Below, in pieces: positions 9,319 to 18,529 of a stretch of DNA of 64,000 nucleotides (its first letter is position 1; the number at the start of each line of letters is the position of its first letter). Origin of the DNA: Chitinophagales bacterium (GTDB taxonomy: Bacteria > Bacteroidota > Bacteroidia > Chitinophagales > Chitinophagaceae). The stretch is from assembly GCA_017303835.1 (NCBI GenBank), contig JAFLBI010000002.1:186001-250000 (forward strand), in the 5' to 3' direction. The translations under genes and the position numbers were made by a program. The notes under the pieces were generated by a model. The model was given only the letters and a program-made list of their open reading frames with translations, was not told the DNA's origin and did no database searches.

Positions 9319-10121
9319 TACTTGTTGAAGACGTCAGCAGCAAATTCAGCTACGTAAGCATTTACCCTTTCAGTTGCTTCCAGCATGCCCATATGCCCAA
9401 CACCTTCCAGAATATGAATATAAGCGGTTGAGGGTAAATGCACTTGCTGAAGGAGATCATTTAACGGGGCTGCAACATCTTCTGTTCCTAAGACGAATAA
9501 AACCGGTTTTTTGTTGCCTGACAGTACATGGGTTCTGTCTGGCCGATCCTTCATGGCCTTATAATAAGCGCAGCAGGCTTCTGCCGTGAATGCTTTGGCT
9601 GATTCAATCAGCTCGTCCAGCACATCAGGCTCTTGTTTTTTAAAGCTTTCAGCAAACAAGTTAGGAATGGTATTACGTAGAAATGCATAAGCACCGTATT
9701 GCTGCATCAGTTCAATTCCCCTTTGGCGATTCATCTTTTTTTCTTCAGAATCTGCAAAGGCGGTGGAATGAATTAGTCCCCAACCCAATAATCGCTCCGG
9801 GAAAGCTTCAGCAAAAGCAAGGGTGATATACCCGCCCATACTATGTCCCAGCATGATGCATTTGTTCACTGATAGATGACTTAGTAAAGCTTCAATGGCA
9901 GTAGCATAGGCTTCAATTGTATCTGGTGTTGAGAGCATGCTTGAATTGCCACTGCCAGGTAAATCTGGTACAATCAGTCTATAGTCTTGTTGTAGCTGTG
10001 TTACTTGCTTATTCCAAATCTGGCTATCCTCACCAAAGCCATGTAGTAGCACAATGGTATTACCCTTACCTGTATCGAGGTAATGTATCTTACTTCCGTC
10101 AAATTCAAATACTTCTTGCAT
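9318..10121 (-). CDS. Alpha/beta hydrolase
   Basis: A 267-residue alpha/beta-hydrolase-fold protein. Visible are the oxyanion motif LLHGFGEDSQIW, the nucleophile elbow GHSMGGYITLAFAE (Ser in G-H-S-M-G), a late Asp region (VLGTEDVAAP) and the catalytic His in EGVGHMGMLEA. No signal peptide with this start, so cytoplasmic. The substrate is unknown. Several in-frame starts exist; I chose ATG at 10121 (MQEVFEFDG) because upstream codons are Cys-rich and lie inside the DUF4105 gene. Even so, the two genes overlap by 17 nt, which suggests translational coupling. Confidence 0.88.
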   Translation of the reverse strand: MQEVFEFDGSKIHYLDTGKGNTIVLLHGFGEDSQIWNKQVTQLQQDYRLIVPDLPGSGNSSMLSTPDTIEAYATAIEALLSHLSVNKCIMLGHSMGGYITLAFAEAFPERLLGWGLIHSTAFADSEEKKMNRQRGIELMQQYGAYAFLRNTIPNLFAESFKKQEPDVLDELIESAKAFTAEACCAYYKAMKDRPDRTHVLSGNKKPVLFVLGTEDVAAPLNDLLQQVHLPSTAYIHILEGVGHMGMLEATERVNAYVAEFAADVFNK

Positions 10122-11277
10122 GCGCATGCCATTTTTGTTGCAGTACAGATCTGTACAGCAGTAATAAAACAAAATAAAACAGCGCAGGGTTGAACTCCTG
10201 TGGTAAAAACCACCAGCTTGCTAAAACGATGATGTAGACTAAAGAAGATACTTTGAAATAAGTTTGCATCCATTTACGCTTTTTCCATAATGCAAAAGCA
10301 GCAATGGCATGTGTTGGCAGGGCCCAGATCAGGTTATAGTTATTGCTACAGGCTTTGTGATCTGTACCTATCCACATGAACAATAATAAGATACCGGCCA
10401 TGCCAGTAATGTAGAACAATGCAGAATCCAATATTTTGAAAAAAAGCGACCACTGTTCTTGCTTCCATTGTGATAGCAAGACTATACCAATCAATAAAAC
10501 ACTCATGACTAATGTGGGCAGATACGTACTATTGCCTGCTTCAATAACCGGTGTTTGCAGAAAATAGGTTTTGGGCTTAGCCAAAAGCGGTTTGCTGCTA
10601 TCCAATCCCTTCATCAAGTAATCAGGCAAAAACATGGATGACGCTATGCTCACAGGCTCATCAATCTTGCTACCCAACAGCAAATCAATACCCAGCTTAC
10701 TCCAGGGCTGATTGCCTTTGTCGAGGTACTCATGCAGTATGTTTCGATATGTAGTGCCTTTAGGAACAAGTGGCTGAGGAACAGTAAAGCCGGTTGTTTT
10801 GCTGAGTAACTCACTTACTCTGGTGGTACAATTGTCGAAGAGAAAATCGTATTGATAGTATCGATTATCGCCTTGCATATTGTTCAGCAGGGCATTGAAT
10901 AAAGCTTGTTTTTGTGCGGGAGACAGATTGAGTTCTTGCTCCCAAACACTTCTGTTATCCATTTGATAACTATACGCAAAAGAAGCGGGATCTTCAGCAG
11001 ACAAGAAGTACAACAATTTTCCTCTGATAAACTTGGTATAGAAATCAGGATCGCTAAAATCAAAAGTGCCGTAGTTGAAAATGATATCGCGCTGGGTGCT
11101 ACTATCAATCACGCGTATAGCGGTATGTCCGAATGTAGCATAGAGTTCGCCGCCAGGTGCGCAGGTGAGAATGCTGATGCGTAAACGGGAACTATCCTGT
11201 GCAAAGGAGAAAAATGTACCTGTCAGGAAACAGAGTAATAAAAGGATTCTACGCAAGATCAAAAGGTTTTGCGGCAA
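10105..11277 (-). CDS. DUF4105 domain membrane protein
   Basis: A 390-residue protein. A signal peptide or first membrane segment (ILRRILLLLCFLTGTFFSFAQ) is followed by the DUF4105 domain (about 25-180). That domain has conserved TFGHTAIRVID, FNYGTFDFSDPDFYTKFIRGKLLYFLS and YDFLFDNCTTRVSELL, where the invariant Asn-Cys-Thr resembles a papain-like/permuted NlpC-type nucleophile. Four or five transmembrane helices fill residues ~255-385. The family is a membrane-anchored putative hydrolase with unproven substrate. The 3' end overlaps the alpha/beta-hydrolase gene. guaB lies downstream of a terminator and is not part of this unit. Confidence 0.85.
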   Translation of the reverse strand: MPQNLLILRRILLLLCFLTGTFFSFAQDSSRLRISILTCAPGGELYATFGHTAIRVIDSSTQRDIIFNYGTFDFSDPDFYTKFIRGKLLYFLSAEDPASFAYSYQMDNRSVWEQELNLSPAQKQALFNALLNNMQGDNRYYQYDFLFDNCTTRVSELLSKTTGFTVPQPLVPKGTTYRNILHEYLDKGNQPWSKLGIDLLLGSKIDEPVSIASSMFLPDYLMKGLDSSKPLLAKPKTYFLQTPVIEAGNSTYLPTLVMSVLLIGIVLLSQWKQEQWSLFFKILDSALFYITGMAGILLLFMWIGTDHKACSNNYNLIWALPTHAIAAFALWKKRKWMQTYFKVSSLVYIIVLASWWFLPQEFNPALFYFVLLLLYRSVLQQKWHAHARSI

Positions 11278-11296
11278 GTTCGGTATAAGCCTGCAA

Positions 11297-11322
11297 ATAA
11301 AAAACGCTCCTTGCGGAGCGTT
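11297..11322 (-). terminator. Intrinsic terminator of guaB
   Basis: AACGCTCC (11303-11310), loop TTGC, GGAGCGTT (11315-11322). On the minus strand the hairpin runs directly into TTTTTTATTT. It lies just after the guaB stop. Confidence 0.9.
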
Positions 11323-11327
11323 GAAGA

Positions 11328-12827
11328 TTATTTTCTGCTGTAATTGGGTGCTTCCTTCGTGATGTCCACATCGTGCGCATGGCTTTCGCGCATACCTGCA
11401 TTGGTGATTTGAACAAAAGTGGCTTTCTGCAACTCACTGATATTCTTGGCGCCGCAATAGCCCATACCGGCTCTAAGTCCGCCAACATACTGATAGACTA
11501 CTTCTCTCAGATAACCTTTGTATGCAACACGACCTTCAATACCTTCCGGTACAAATTTCTTCACGTCGTCTTCTACATCCTGGAAATAACGATCGCCACT
11601 TCCTTGGCTCATCGCACCCAAGCTGCCCATACCGCGATACTCTTTGAACTTTCTGCCTTCGTAAATAATGGTTTCTCCCGGACTTTCTTCCACACCTGCA
11701 AACACACTACCCATCATCACCACATTGGCACCTGCTGCCAAAGCTTTCACCATATCACCAGTATAACGAATACCGCCATCAGCAATCAAAGGCACTTGCT
11801 TACTCTTTAAAGCAGCAGCCACTTCCATAATAGCAGTCAGCTGAGGCACACCAGCACCAGCTACAATACGTGTGGTACAAATAGAACCCGGACCAATACC
11901 CACTTTCACACAATCAGCACCTGCATCGGCCAAAGCTTTCGCACCTGCTGCGGTACCCACATTACCTGCAATGATTTGTAAGTTTTTGAAACTTTTACGT
12001 AGTGTTTTTAAGGCGTTGATCACACCGGCACTATGGCCATGGGCGCTATCTAGTGTTACAACATCTACGCCTACTGCTTGTAAAGCTGCAGCTCTGTCGA
12101 GCAAATCCTTGGTAATACCCAATGCAGCACCTACCAGCAATCGGCCCATGCCATCTTTCACAGCATTGGGGAAGTTGCGTAATTGTAAAATATCTCTGTA
12201 GGTAATCAAACCGGTGAGTTTGCCCTGCTTGTTTACCACAGGCAGTTTCTCAATCTTATGCTTTCTGAAAATGATTTCTGCTTTTTTCAGATCAGTGCCT
12301 TCTGGAGCAGTTACCAAGTTATCCTTGGTCATCACTTCCTTCACTTTTCTGTTTTTGTCGTGTGTTTCAAAACGAAGGTCACGGTTGGTTAAAATGCCCA
12401 CCAGTTTCTGTTGAGCATCCACAATGGGAATACCGCCGATCTTATTCTCTTTCATCATGCGCAATGCATCGCCTACAGTAGCTTCTGCATGGAGGGTAAC
12501 AGGGTCAACAATTAATCCGCTCTCGCTTCGCTTCACCTTACGAACCTGTTCTGCCTGTTTTTCAATAGACATGTTCTTGTGCAGGATACCCAGACCGCCT
12601 TCGCGTGCCAGAGCAATGGCCAGATTGGCTTCTGTAACGGTGTCCATGGCTGCAGAGAGCATGGGAATGTTAATGGTAAGCTGACGGGTGAGTTTGGTGC
12701 TGGTGTCTACATCGCGGGGTAACACCTGACTGAACGCGGGCATAAGTAACACATCATCAAATGTGAGGCCTAAACCGAACAGTCTTGCATCTTGGGATTT
12801 CTGAGCGGAGGATTTTCTTGTTGCCAT
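11328..12827 (-). CDS. guaB: IMP dehydrogenase
   Basis: Converts IMP to XMP with NAD+, the committed step to GMP. A 499-residue (beta/alpha)8 barrel with a CBS pair inserted at ~residues 95-210 ([23 protein letters not shown]...[24 protein letters not shown]). The catalytic loop [17 protein letters not shown] carries the active Cys, and flap residues EGIEGRV are present. The start at 12827 (MATRKSSAQ) is decided by a TATCTTTG promoter box that ends 3 nt upstream; an upstream in-frame ATG at 12848 lies beyond the box. Isolated gene with its own promoter and terminator. Confidence 0.97.
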   Translation of the reverse strand: MATRKSSAQKSQDARLFGLGLTFDDVLLMPAFSQVLPRDVDTSTKLTRQLTINIPMLSAAMDTVTEANLAIALAREGGLGILHKNMSIEKQAEQVRKVKRSESGLIVDPVTLHAEATVGDALRMMKENKIGGIPIVDAQQKLVGILTNRDLRFETHDKNRKVKEVMTKDNLVTAPEGTDLKKAEIIFRKHKIEKLPVVNKQGKLTGLITYRDILQLRNFPNAVKDGMGRLLVGAALGITKDLLDRAAALQAVGVDVVTLDSAHGHSAGVINALKTLRKSFKNLQIIAGNVGTAAGAKALADAGADCVKVGIGPGSICTTRIVAGAGVPQLTAIMEVAAALKSKQVPLIADGGIRYTGDMVKALAAGANVVMMGSVFAGVEESPGETIIYEGRKFKEYRGMGSLGAMSQGSGDRYFQDVEDDVKKFVPEGIEGRVAYKGYLREVVYQYVGGLRAGMGYCGAKNISELQKATFVQITNAGMRESHAHDVDITKEAPNYSRK

Positions 12828-12830
12828 GTG

Positions 12831-12838
12831 CAAAGATA
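12831..12838 (-). promoter_or_regulatory. Bacteroidota -7 promoter box of guaB
   Basis: The minus strand reads TATCTTTG, an exact TAnnTTTG match, 3 nt before the guaB ATG. The mRNA would have almost no leader. Confidence 0.6.
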
Positions 12839-12872
12839 ATGGCAGCATCCCTTACGGGGCAAATCCAATTTT

Positions 12873-13970
12873 TCAGGCCAGTTTAAACATTTTGCCCGGC
12901 AGGCTAAGCACAATGTTCTGCATCTCCAGATTCAGCATGGCTGTTGCTACAGCGCTGCTGCTCAAGCCGCTTTGCTGATAGAGAAGGTCAATATGCAGGC
13001 TGTCTGCTTTTTGCAGTAGGTTTACGATCTGCTGCTCTGTTTCGCTGAGTTCTGGGAAGAGTAGCCTTTGCGATTGGCGTTTGACGGGTTTGTTCAGCCA
13101 GCCAATATCCTTGAGAAATTGTTTAGGGCTGGTATAAATCTGTGCTTTTTGCTGACGGATGAGTTGGTTACAGCCCATGCTCTTACTGTCGGATATTTTA
13201 CCCGGCACTGCAAACAAATCTCGGTTATAGGTCCAGGCCAGTTCTGCAGTTATCATGCTGCCGCCTTTTTCAGCAGTTTCAATAACGATGGTGGCATCGG
13301 CCATGCCTGCAACTATACGATTCCTGCGCGGAAAATTATGTCGGTCTGCTTTGGTACCCTGTGGGAATTCTGTTAGTAAGCCTCCATGCGCTAGCATATC
13401 CTTAGCGAGTGATTTGTGTTGCGATGGATAGACGGTATCAATGCCATGTGCCAATACACCCACTGTTGCCAACTGGTATTGCAATGCTGCTTTATGTGCG
13501 ATGGTATCAATGCCAAAAGCCAATCCGCTAACGACTAAAATATCCATGCCCTGTAAAGCTTCAAGTAGTTCTTCTGTGATGGCTTTGCCATAGGGTGTAT
13601 TGTTGCGTGTACCGATGATGCTGATGATTTTTTGCTGGTTGAGATCAGCATTGCCTTTGTAGAACAAAGCAGCAGGGGCATCATAACAATGCCTCAGGCG
13701 GTTTGGATAATCGGGATGATGATAGTGAAGTATTGTAATATTTTGTTCAGCACAGAGTTGCAGTTCTGCTTCTGCAAAAGCCACATCTTTCCAGTTGACA
13801 ATGCTTTGCGCAACAGTGCTGCCGATGCCTTCAATGGATTCCAATGTTTTCTTCTTGGCTTTGAAAATAGCAGCAGCATCGCCGAAATGATCCAGCAATA
13901 GTTTGGCTCTGATGGAGCCGATTTCAGGTACCATGCTTAAAGCAATGGCATAGAGACTTGCTTCATCCAT
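12873..13970 (-). CDS. dprA: DNA-processing protein DprA
   Basis: Binds incoming single-stranded DNA during natural transformation and loads RecA. 365 residues. An N-terminal helix-hairpin-helix-like region (1-70) comes first. The Rossmann-type DprA core follows, with SIIGTRNNTPYGKAITEEL, VVSGLAFGIDTIAHKAAL, the G-x-x-TEFPxGTxxxxHNFPRRNRIVAG block and GGSMITAELA. A C-terminal winged-helix-like domain (about 295-365, FPELSETEQQIVNLLQ) ends the protein. No competence operon adjoins it, but the gene is present in nearly all bacteria. It suggests, without proving, competence. Confidence 0.96.
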   Translation of the reverse strand: MDEASLYAIALSMVPEIGSIRAKLLLDHFGDAAAIFKAKKKTLESIEGIGSTVAQSIVNWKDVAFAEAELQLCAEQNITILHYHHPDYPNRLRHCYDAPAALFYKGNADLNQQKIISIIGTRNNTPYGKAITEELLEALQGMDILVVSGLAFGIDTIAHKAALQYQLATVGVLAHGIDTVYPSQHKSLAKDMLAHGGLLTEFPQGTKADRHNFPRRNRIVAGMADATIVIETAEKGGSMITAELAWTYNRDLFAVPGKISDSKSMGCNQLIRQQKAQIYTSPKQFLKDIGWLNKPVKRQSQRLLFPELSETEQQIVNLLQKADSLHIDLLYQQSGLSSSAVATAMLNLEMQNIVLSLPGKMFKLA

Positions 13971-14029
13971 GATGACAAACTAGCACATCATGTTGTCTTT
14001 TATGGAATATCAAAAAACCAAAAGCTATA

Positions 14030-15946
14030 TCAAAGCCCGGTAATGGTGAAAGCTGTCCTTCTGTTCTTAGCCCTGCCAGTTTCTGTAGCATTGTCTGCAA
14101 TAGGTTGAGTAGCACCAAAGCCTTTCCAACTCAGTCGCCCAGCACCAATGCCCTTACTGATGAGGTAATCAGCAACTGATTTGGCACGATTATCGGATAG
14201 CTTCAGGTTATCATCGGGCTTGCCCACATTATCTGTATGACCACTGATTTGAATTTTCAGTGTAGGGTTCTCTTGCAGTACTAGTAACAATCTGTCTAAC
14301 TCAACCAGGCTGATCGGCAGTAGTTGATAAGAACCCGTTGCAAACTGTATATTGTTGAAAACGAAAGTGCTGTTGAGTGTAACTGGCTGTAGCGCAATAT
14401 CTTTTTGATAAGTGCTGTCTGCTGCTTTGCCACTTAAAGAATATTGTTCTGTATAGTATAGATAACCTTTTCTGTTTACAGAGAAAGTATAGTCTTTACC
14501 AAGTGGTAAAGTTATGAAGTAAGCTCCGCTACCATCAGTTTGAATCTTCATCAAAGATTTATTGACACTGTTGTCTATCAGTTCAACAGTTGCAGGTACC
14601 GGCTGTTTGGTTTTTGCATCAAACACATTGCCCTTTACATAAAGTGTTTTATATGGTCTGATGTCTTCGCGTAATTCGAAAGTATAAAGATCTAATCCGC
14701 CGCGACTATCACTTCTGTTACTGGAATAGTAGGCGGTTATACCATCTGCTGCAACAGCAAGGCTACCATCATTTTCGATGGTGTTGATGGGATAGCCGAG
14801 ATTTTCAGGCTTGCTCCATGAACCATCCAATTGTTTTCTACTGATGAATAAGTCGGCACCACCATAGCCCGGATGACCAGATGAAGTAAAGTATAAGGTT
14901 TGGTTATCTGCATGAATAAATGGCGCCATTTCATCGCCTGCTGAGTTGAGCACAGGGCCCATGTTTTCTGCAGGTCCCCATTTGCCATTTGCTTGCATTT
15001 GGGAAACGTACAAATCTGCACCGCCAATGCCTCCCGGCCGATTACTGGTAAAATAGAGTGTGCGTTTGTCGGGACTTAAAGACGGTGTGGTTTCCCAGAA
15101 TTCAGTATTGATTTTATCGCCTAGATTCATCGGTTCACTCCAACCTTCGTTGGTCCAATAAGTAATGTAGAGATCAAAACTGCCCAAGCCCCGACCAGAA
15201 AAATCCGCTGCAAAAATCATCCACTCGCCATCAGGTGAAAGGGTGATAGCGCCTTTTTTGGGTTCTTCATTCAAAGAACCTGGAATAGTTCTCCATTTGG
15301 TGTATTGATTGTTGCCGGTGATCTTGCTTTCAATGAAATCTTCCCGCATGCCATCAACCAGTCTGGTAAAAACGATCAGGCTGTCTTCAATGGTAACGCA
15401 GGGTAAATATTCAGAGCGAGCCGTATTCACGCTGTCGCCTAAATTCACCGGATTAAAGAAATATTGTTGATTCGGCTTTGCTTTTGCATAATTGATGGCA
15501 AACTCATAAGTGGCTTTGCGGTATGCCAGGCTTTTTTTACTGCGTTCACTAAGATTGGGTGTTGATGCAAATACTTCTAGTGCCTGTAATGCATCAGTAT
15601 ATCTGCCTAAACCTGCGAGATTAATCGAATAGGGCAGGTAGTAGAAGCTGGTGTTCTTATTATCCTGACGAAAGCATTGTTCATATTGTGTTGCTGCACG
15701 CTGATAATCTTTAATCTCTCCATAAGCGCCAGCCAAACTTAAATTGGCTTCCAGGAAATTGCTATCCAGTTTCAGACTTTGTTGTAAAAGCGGTATTGCT
15801 TGTCTAGGTTCACCATCGCGCAAAAGAATCGCTGCTTTTTCAAATAGTTCTACAGCTTTAGCTGCAAAGAGTTTGCTCTTCCGGTTATTTTGTGCACTGG
15901 CAGTGATGAGGAGCGAAGCGAATAAAAAGGATAGTAAATATTTCAT
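14030..15946 (-). CDS. OmpA-family protein with TPR and PD40 repeats
   Basis: A 638-residue envelope protein typical of Bacteroidota. Signal peptide (KYLLSFLFASLLITASAQ), then TPR-like helices (~25-155). WD40-like PD40 beta-propeller repeats follow (~170-420; e.g. LYFTSNRPGGIGGADLYVS, LYFTSSGHPGYGGADLFIS). A carboxypeptidase-regulatory-like Ig domain (~435-515) precedes a C-terminal OmpA peptidoglycan-binding domain (~525-638: ISGHTDNVGKPDDNLKLSDNRAKSVADYL). Relatives include PorE/SprF-neighbour proteins that tie the T9SS machinery to peptidoglycan; whether this copy does so is not shown. ATG at 15946 (MKYLL) chosen over 15955 for a cleaner signal peptide. Confidence 0.88.
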   Translation of the reverse strand: MKYLLSFLFASLLITASAQNNRKSKLFAAKAVELFEKAAILLRDGEPRQAIPLLQQSLKLDSNFLEANLSLAGAYGEIKDYQRAATQYEQCFRQDNKNTSFYYLPYSINLAGLGRYTDALQALEVFASTPNLSERSKKSLAYRKATYEFAINYAKAKPNQQYFFNPVNLGDSVNTARSEYLPCVTIEDSLIVFTRLVDGMREDFIESKITGNNQYTKWRTIPGSLNEEPKKGAITLSPDGEWMIFAADFSGRGLGSFDLYITYWTNEGWSEPMNLGDKINTEFWETTPSLSPDKRTLYFTSNRPGGIGGADLYVSQMQANGKWGPAENMGPVLNSAGDEMAPFIHADNQTLYFTSSGHPGYGGADLFISRKQLDGSWSKPENLGYPINTIENDGSLAVAADGITAYYSSNRSDSRGGLDLYTFELREDIRPYKTLYVKGNVFDAKTKQPVPATVELIDNSVNKSLMKIQTDGSGAYFITLPLGKDYTFSVNRKGYLYYTEQYSLSGKAADSTYQKDIALQPVTLNSTFVFNNIQFATGSYQLLPISLVELDRLLLVLQENPTLKIQISGHTDNVGKPDDNLKLSDNRAKSVADYLISKGIGAGRLSWKGFGATQPIADNATETGRAKNRRTAFTITGL

Positions 15947-16005
15947 GTTCCGCAATGATGCTGTAATATCTGTAAACTCTGCGGAAAATGGCTGTTAAAA
16001 ATACA

Positions 16006-16638
16006 TCAGGGTACGTTGATATATTTATGTGTTTGCAGACTTAAAGCCCACTGTGGGTTGGCTTTGATGTAAGCAACAACCAGTGGTGTAACATCAGCTG
16101 CTTTATCCCACTCTGGTTGCAGGTATAATTTACAATCTGGATTTACTTGCGCAGCATATTGTTCAGCCCAATCGAAATCGTGTTTATTAAAGACGACTAC
16201 TTTTAATTCATGTGCGCGTGGAAGGATTTCAGGTAAAGGAGCTTTGAATTTTTTTGGGGAAAGACATATCCAATCCCATTGTCCACTTAATGGATGAGAG
16301 CCCGATGTTTCAATATTGGTTTGAAAGCCTGCGGCTTTCAGGGATTTTGTCAGTGAATCCAAAGGATGCATCAGCGGTTCGCCGCCAGTGATCACCGCAA
16401 TGGATGGTTGCTGATTGGTTTCAGCTAATGCTTTTTGCACGATGGCATCAATGCTGAACTTGGGGTGCTTGTCTGCATCCCAGCTGTCTTTCACATCACA
16501 CCAAACGCAGCCTACATCGCATCCGCCGAGACGGATGAAGTAAGCAGCTTTGCCCTGATGGTATCCTTCGCCCTGCAGGGTATAAAAAGATTCCATCACT
16601 GGCAGCATGGTCTGGTTATGGATCAGACTATCCTGCAT
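16006..16638 (-). CDS. queE: 7-carboxy-7-deazaguanine synthase
   Basis: Radical SAM enzyme of queuosine/7-deazapurine biosynthesis: converts 6-carboxytetrahydropterin to 7-carboxy-7-deazaguanine. 210 residues, normal for the family. The SAM/[4Fe-4S] cluster motif is GGCDVGCVWCD (C-x3-C-x2-C). SFYTLQGEGYHQGKAAYFIRLG precedes it, and ITGGEPLMHP (GGE motif) and ETSGSHPL follow. Its start overlaps the end of folD by 11 nt on the same strand, so the two are cotranscribed. The other queC/D/F genes are not in the window. Confidence 0.93.
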   Translation of the reverse strand: MQDSLIHNQTMLPVMESFYTLQGEGYHQGKAAYFIRLGGCDVGCVWCDVKDSWDADKHPKFSIDAIVQKALAETNQQPSIAVITGGEPLMHPLDSLTKSLKAAGFQTNIETSGSHPLSGQWDWICLSPKKFKAPLPEILPRAHELKVVVFNKHDFDWAEQYAAQVNPDCKLYLQPEWDKAADVTPLVVAYIKANPQWALSLQTHKYINVP

Positions 16639-17509
16639 TGCGTTGGTAATAAGCTTGTAAAGTATTTTTTAGTAAGCCGGCAATGGTCATGAGGCCAACA
16701 CCGCCGGGTACGGGTGTTAATGCGCCGGCTACAGCAGCAACCTCATCAAAAGCAACATCCCCTTTGATGCGGAAACCCTTTTTGGCAGTGGCATCTTCTA
16801 CGCGGGTGATACCCACATCAATCACAATAGCTCCAGTTTTTACCATGTCGGCTTTTACAAACTCTGGTCGGCCCAAAGCGGCAACCAGAATATCGCCCTG
16901 CAGGCAAATTTCCTTGAGGTTGGGTGTATGAGAATGACAAACAGTAACAGTGGCGTTGCCATATTGGCTATTGCTGCTCAGCAAAATACTCATGGGTCGG
17001 CCCACAATATTGCTTCGGCCAATGACTACGGCATGTTTGCCTTTGGTAGTGATATTGAAATGCTCCAGCATCAGCATGATACCATAAGGGGTAGCTGGGA
17101 TGAAGGTTTGTAAGCCCTGAACAAGTTTACCTGCACTTGCTGGGTGAAACCCGTCTACGTCCTTGGAAGGATCAATGGCCTGGATTACTAATTGCTCGTT
17201 AATATGCTTAGGGAGCGGCAGTTGAACAAGAATACCGTCGATTTCTGGCGCTTGGTTCAGTTCACTGATCTTGGCGAGTAAATCTACTTCTGTGGTGGTT
17301 TCAGGCAAACGAACCAGGGTGGAAGCAAAGCCGATTTCCTCACAATGCTTCACTTTGCTGGCCACATAAGTCTCGCTGGCACCGTTATTTCCTACTAGAA
17401 TAGCGGCCAGGTGAGGGGTTCTTTTACCCGCGGCTTTCAGGCCGGCTACTTCTGTTGTAAGCTGCTGTCTTACAGCTGCTGAAGCAATTTTTCCATCCAA
17501 TAGTATCAT
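16628..17509 (-). CDS. folD: Methylenetetrahydrofolate dehydrogenase / cyclohydrolase
   Basis: Bifunctional cytoplasmic enzyme: 5,10-methylene-THF to 5,10-methenyl-THF (NADP+) to 10-formyl-THF. 293 residues, standard. Hallmarks are ETYVASKVKHCEEIGF (with the catalytic Lys), DGILVQLPLPKHI, DPSKDVDGFHP, VVIGRSNIVGRPM, and the C-terminal PGGVGLMTIAGLLKNT. A TACCTTTG promoter box ends 4 nt before the ATG. Downstream queE overlaps by 11 nt. Confidence 0.97.
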   Translation of the reverse strand: MILLDGKIASAAVRQQLTTEVAGLKAAGKRTPHLAAILVGNNGASETYVASKVKHCEEIGFASTLVRLPETTTEVDLLAKISELNQAPEIDGILVQLPLPKHINEQLVIQAIDPSKDVDGFHPASAGKLVQGLQTFIPATPYGIMLMLEHFNITTKGKHAVVIGRSNIVGRPMSILLSSNSQYGNATVTVCHSHTPNLKEICLQGDILVAALGRPEFVKADMVKTGAIVIDVGITRVEDATAKKGFRIKGDVAFDEVAAVAGALTPVPGGVGLMTIAGLLKNTLQAYYQRNAG

Positions 17510-17513
17510 GCGG

Positions 17514-17521
17514 CAAAGGTA
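17514..17521 (-). promoter_or_regulatory. Bacteroidota -7 promoter box of folD
   Basis: The minus strand reads TACCTTTG, matching TAnnTTTG, 4 nt before the folD ATG; nearly leaderless. Confidence 0.6.
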
Positions 17522-17709
17522 GCGGGCAGAGTGAGAGTAGCCAATTATTTAGAGAAAGCTATTTCACTAAAAGAAACTTTGAGGCATAAAAAATTCTTGA
17601 TTTTTCAGAATTTACCTATCTTAATTACCTCATTTGCAGTTTTAATTTTATGTCGGCGGAACAGTTCTCTGTTCCGCCCTTTTTCTATCTTTCTGAATCA
17701 AAATGTTTT

Positions 17710-18528
17710 ATGAAGCGTATCTTTTTATCTCTGGTTGCCATTTTTTTTCTTTCAACAGCTATAGCTCAAGTCAAAGACTGGAAATTGGGTATTCAACTCT
17801 GGACCTTTCATATCTCCAGTTTTCATGATGCTTTAACACGTGTAGATAGTACTGGTTTGACAACTATCGAAGTTTATCCCGGACAAAAATTGGGCGGGGG
17901 TTTAGCTGGCGTTTTTGGCCCGGCAATGGATGCCGCGCAAAGGAAAACAGTTCGTGACTGGTTGGCATCGCATAAAATAGACGTACATGCTTTTGGTGTT
18001 GTGGTTTGCGACAAGCCGGAAGAATGGGAAGCTTACTTCTCATTTGCAAAAGATATGTCGATACCCGTCATTACTGCTGAACCTGCAAAAGCGCATTTAG
18101 ATGTAGTGAATGACTTAGCAGGAAAGTATGGTATTAAAGTAGCTATTCATGATCATCCTAAACCAAGTTTATATTGGCATCCTGATTCTGTACTGGCTGC
18201 TGCTAAAGGCAGGCCAAATATTGGCGCTTGCGCGGATATTGGTCATTGGGTAAGAAACGGCTTAGACCCTGTGGAATGTTTAAAAAAACTCTCAGGTAAA
18301 GTGTATGGTTTGCATATAAAAGATGTGGCTGAGTTTGGCAATCCCAAAGCAGATGATGTTATTTTCGGAACTGGCAAGAGCAATATTGCCGGTGTGTTAA
18401 AGGAGTTGAAGCGTCAGGGTTTCAAAGGATTTTTCTCTATTGAACATGAAGCTAACTGGACAAGCAATGTGCAAGATGTAGTTGCAGATGCGCAATACTT
18501 TCAGCAACAACAAAAACAACTGAAATAA
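17710..18528 (+). CDS. Exported sugar phosphate isomerase/epimerase-like TIM barrel protein
   Basis: A 272-residue protein. Signal peptide (MKRIFLSLVAIFFLSTAIAQ), then an AP-endonuclease-2/xylose isomerase-like TIM barrel: KLGIQLWTFHISSFHDAL, TIEVYPGQKLGG, VAIHDHPKPSLYWHP, GACADIGHWVRNGLDPVECLKKL, VYGLHIKDV and FFSIEHEANW. His, Asp and Glu in these motifs are the expected metal ligands. The family epimerises or isomerises sugars; several exported Bacteroidota members are linked to 3-keto-glycoside metabolism. The next gene, 1 nt away, is a Tat-exported Gfo/Idh/MocA oxidoreductase, which supports a shared periplasmic sugar pathway. The ATG at 17710 is required for the signal peptide; an earlier in-frame ATG at 17650 is not needed. 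Confidence 0.85.
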   Translation: MKRIFLSLVAIFFLSTAIAQVKDWKLGIQLWTFHISSFHDALTRVDSTGLTTIEVYPGQKLGGGLAGVFGPAMDAAQRKTVRDWLASHKIDVHAFGVVVCDKPEEWEAYFSFAKDMSIPVITAEPAKAHLDVVNDLAGKYGIKVAIHDHPKPSLYWHPDSVLAAAKGRPNIGACADIGHWVRNGLDPVECLKKLSGKVYGLHIKDVAEFGNPKADDVIFGTGKSNIAGVLKELKRQGFKGFFSIEHEANWTSNVQDVVADAQYFQQQQKQLK

Positions 18529-18529
18529 G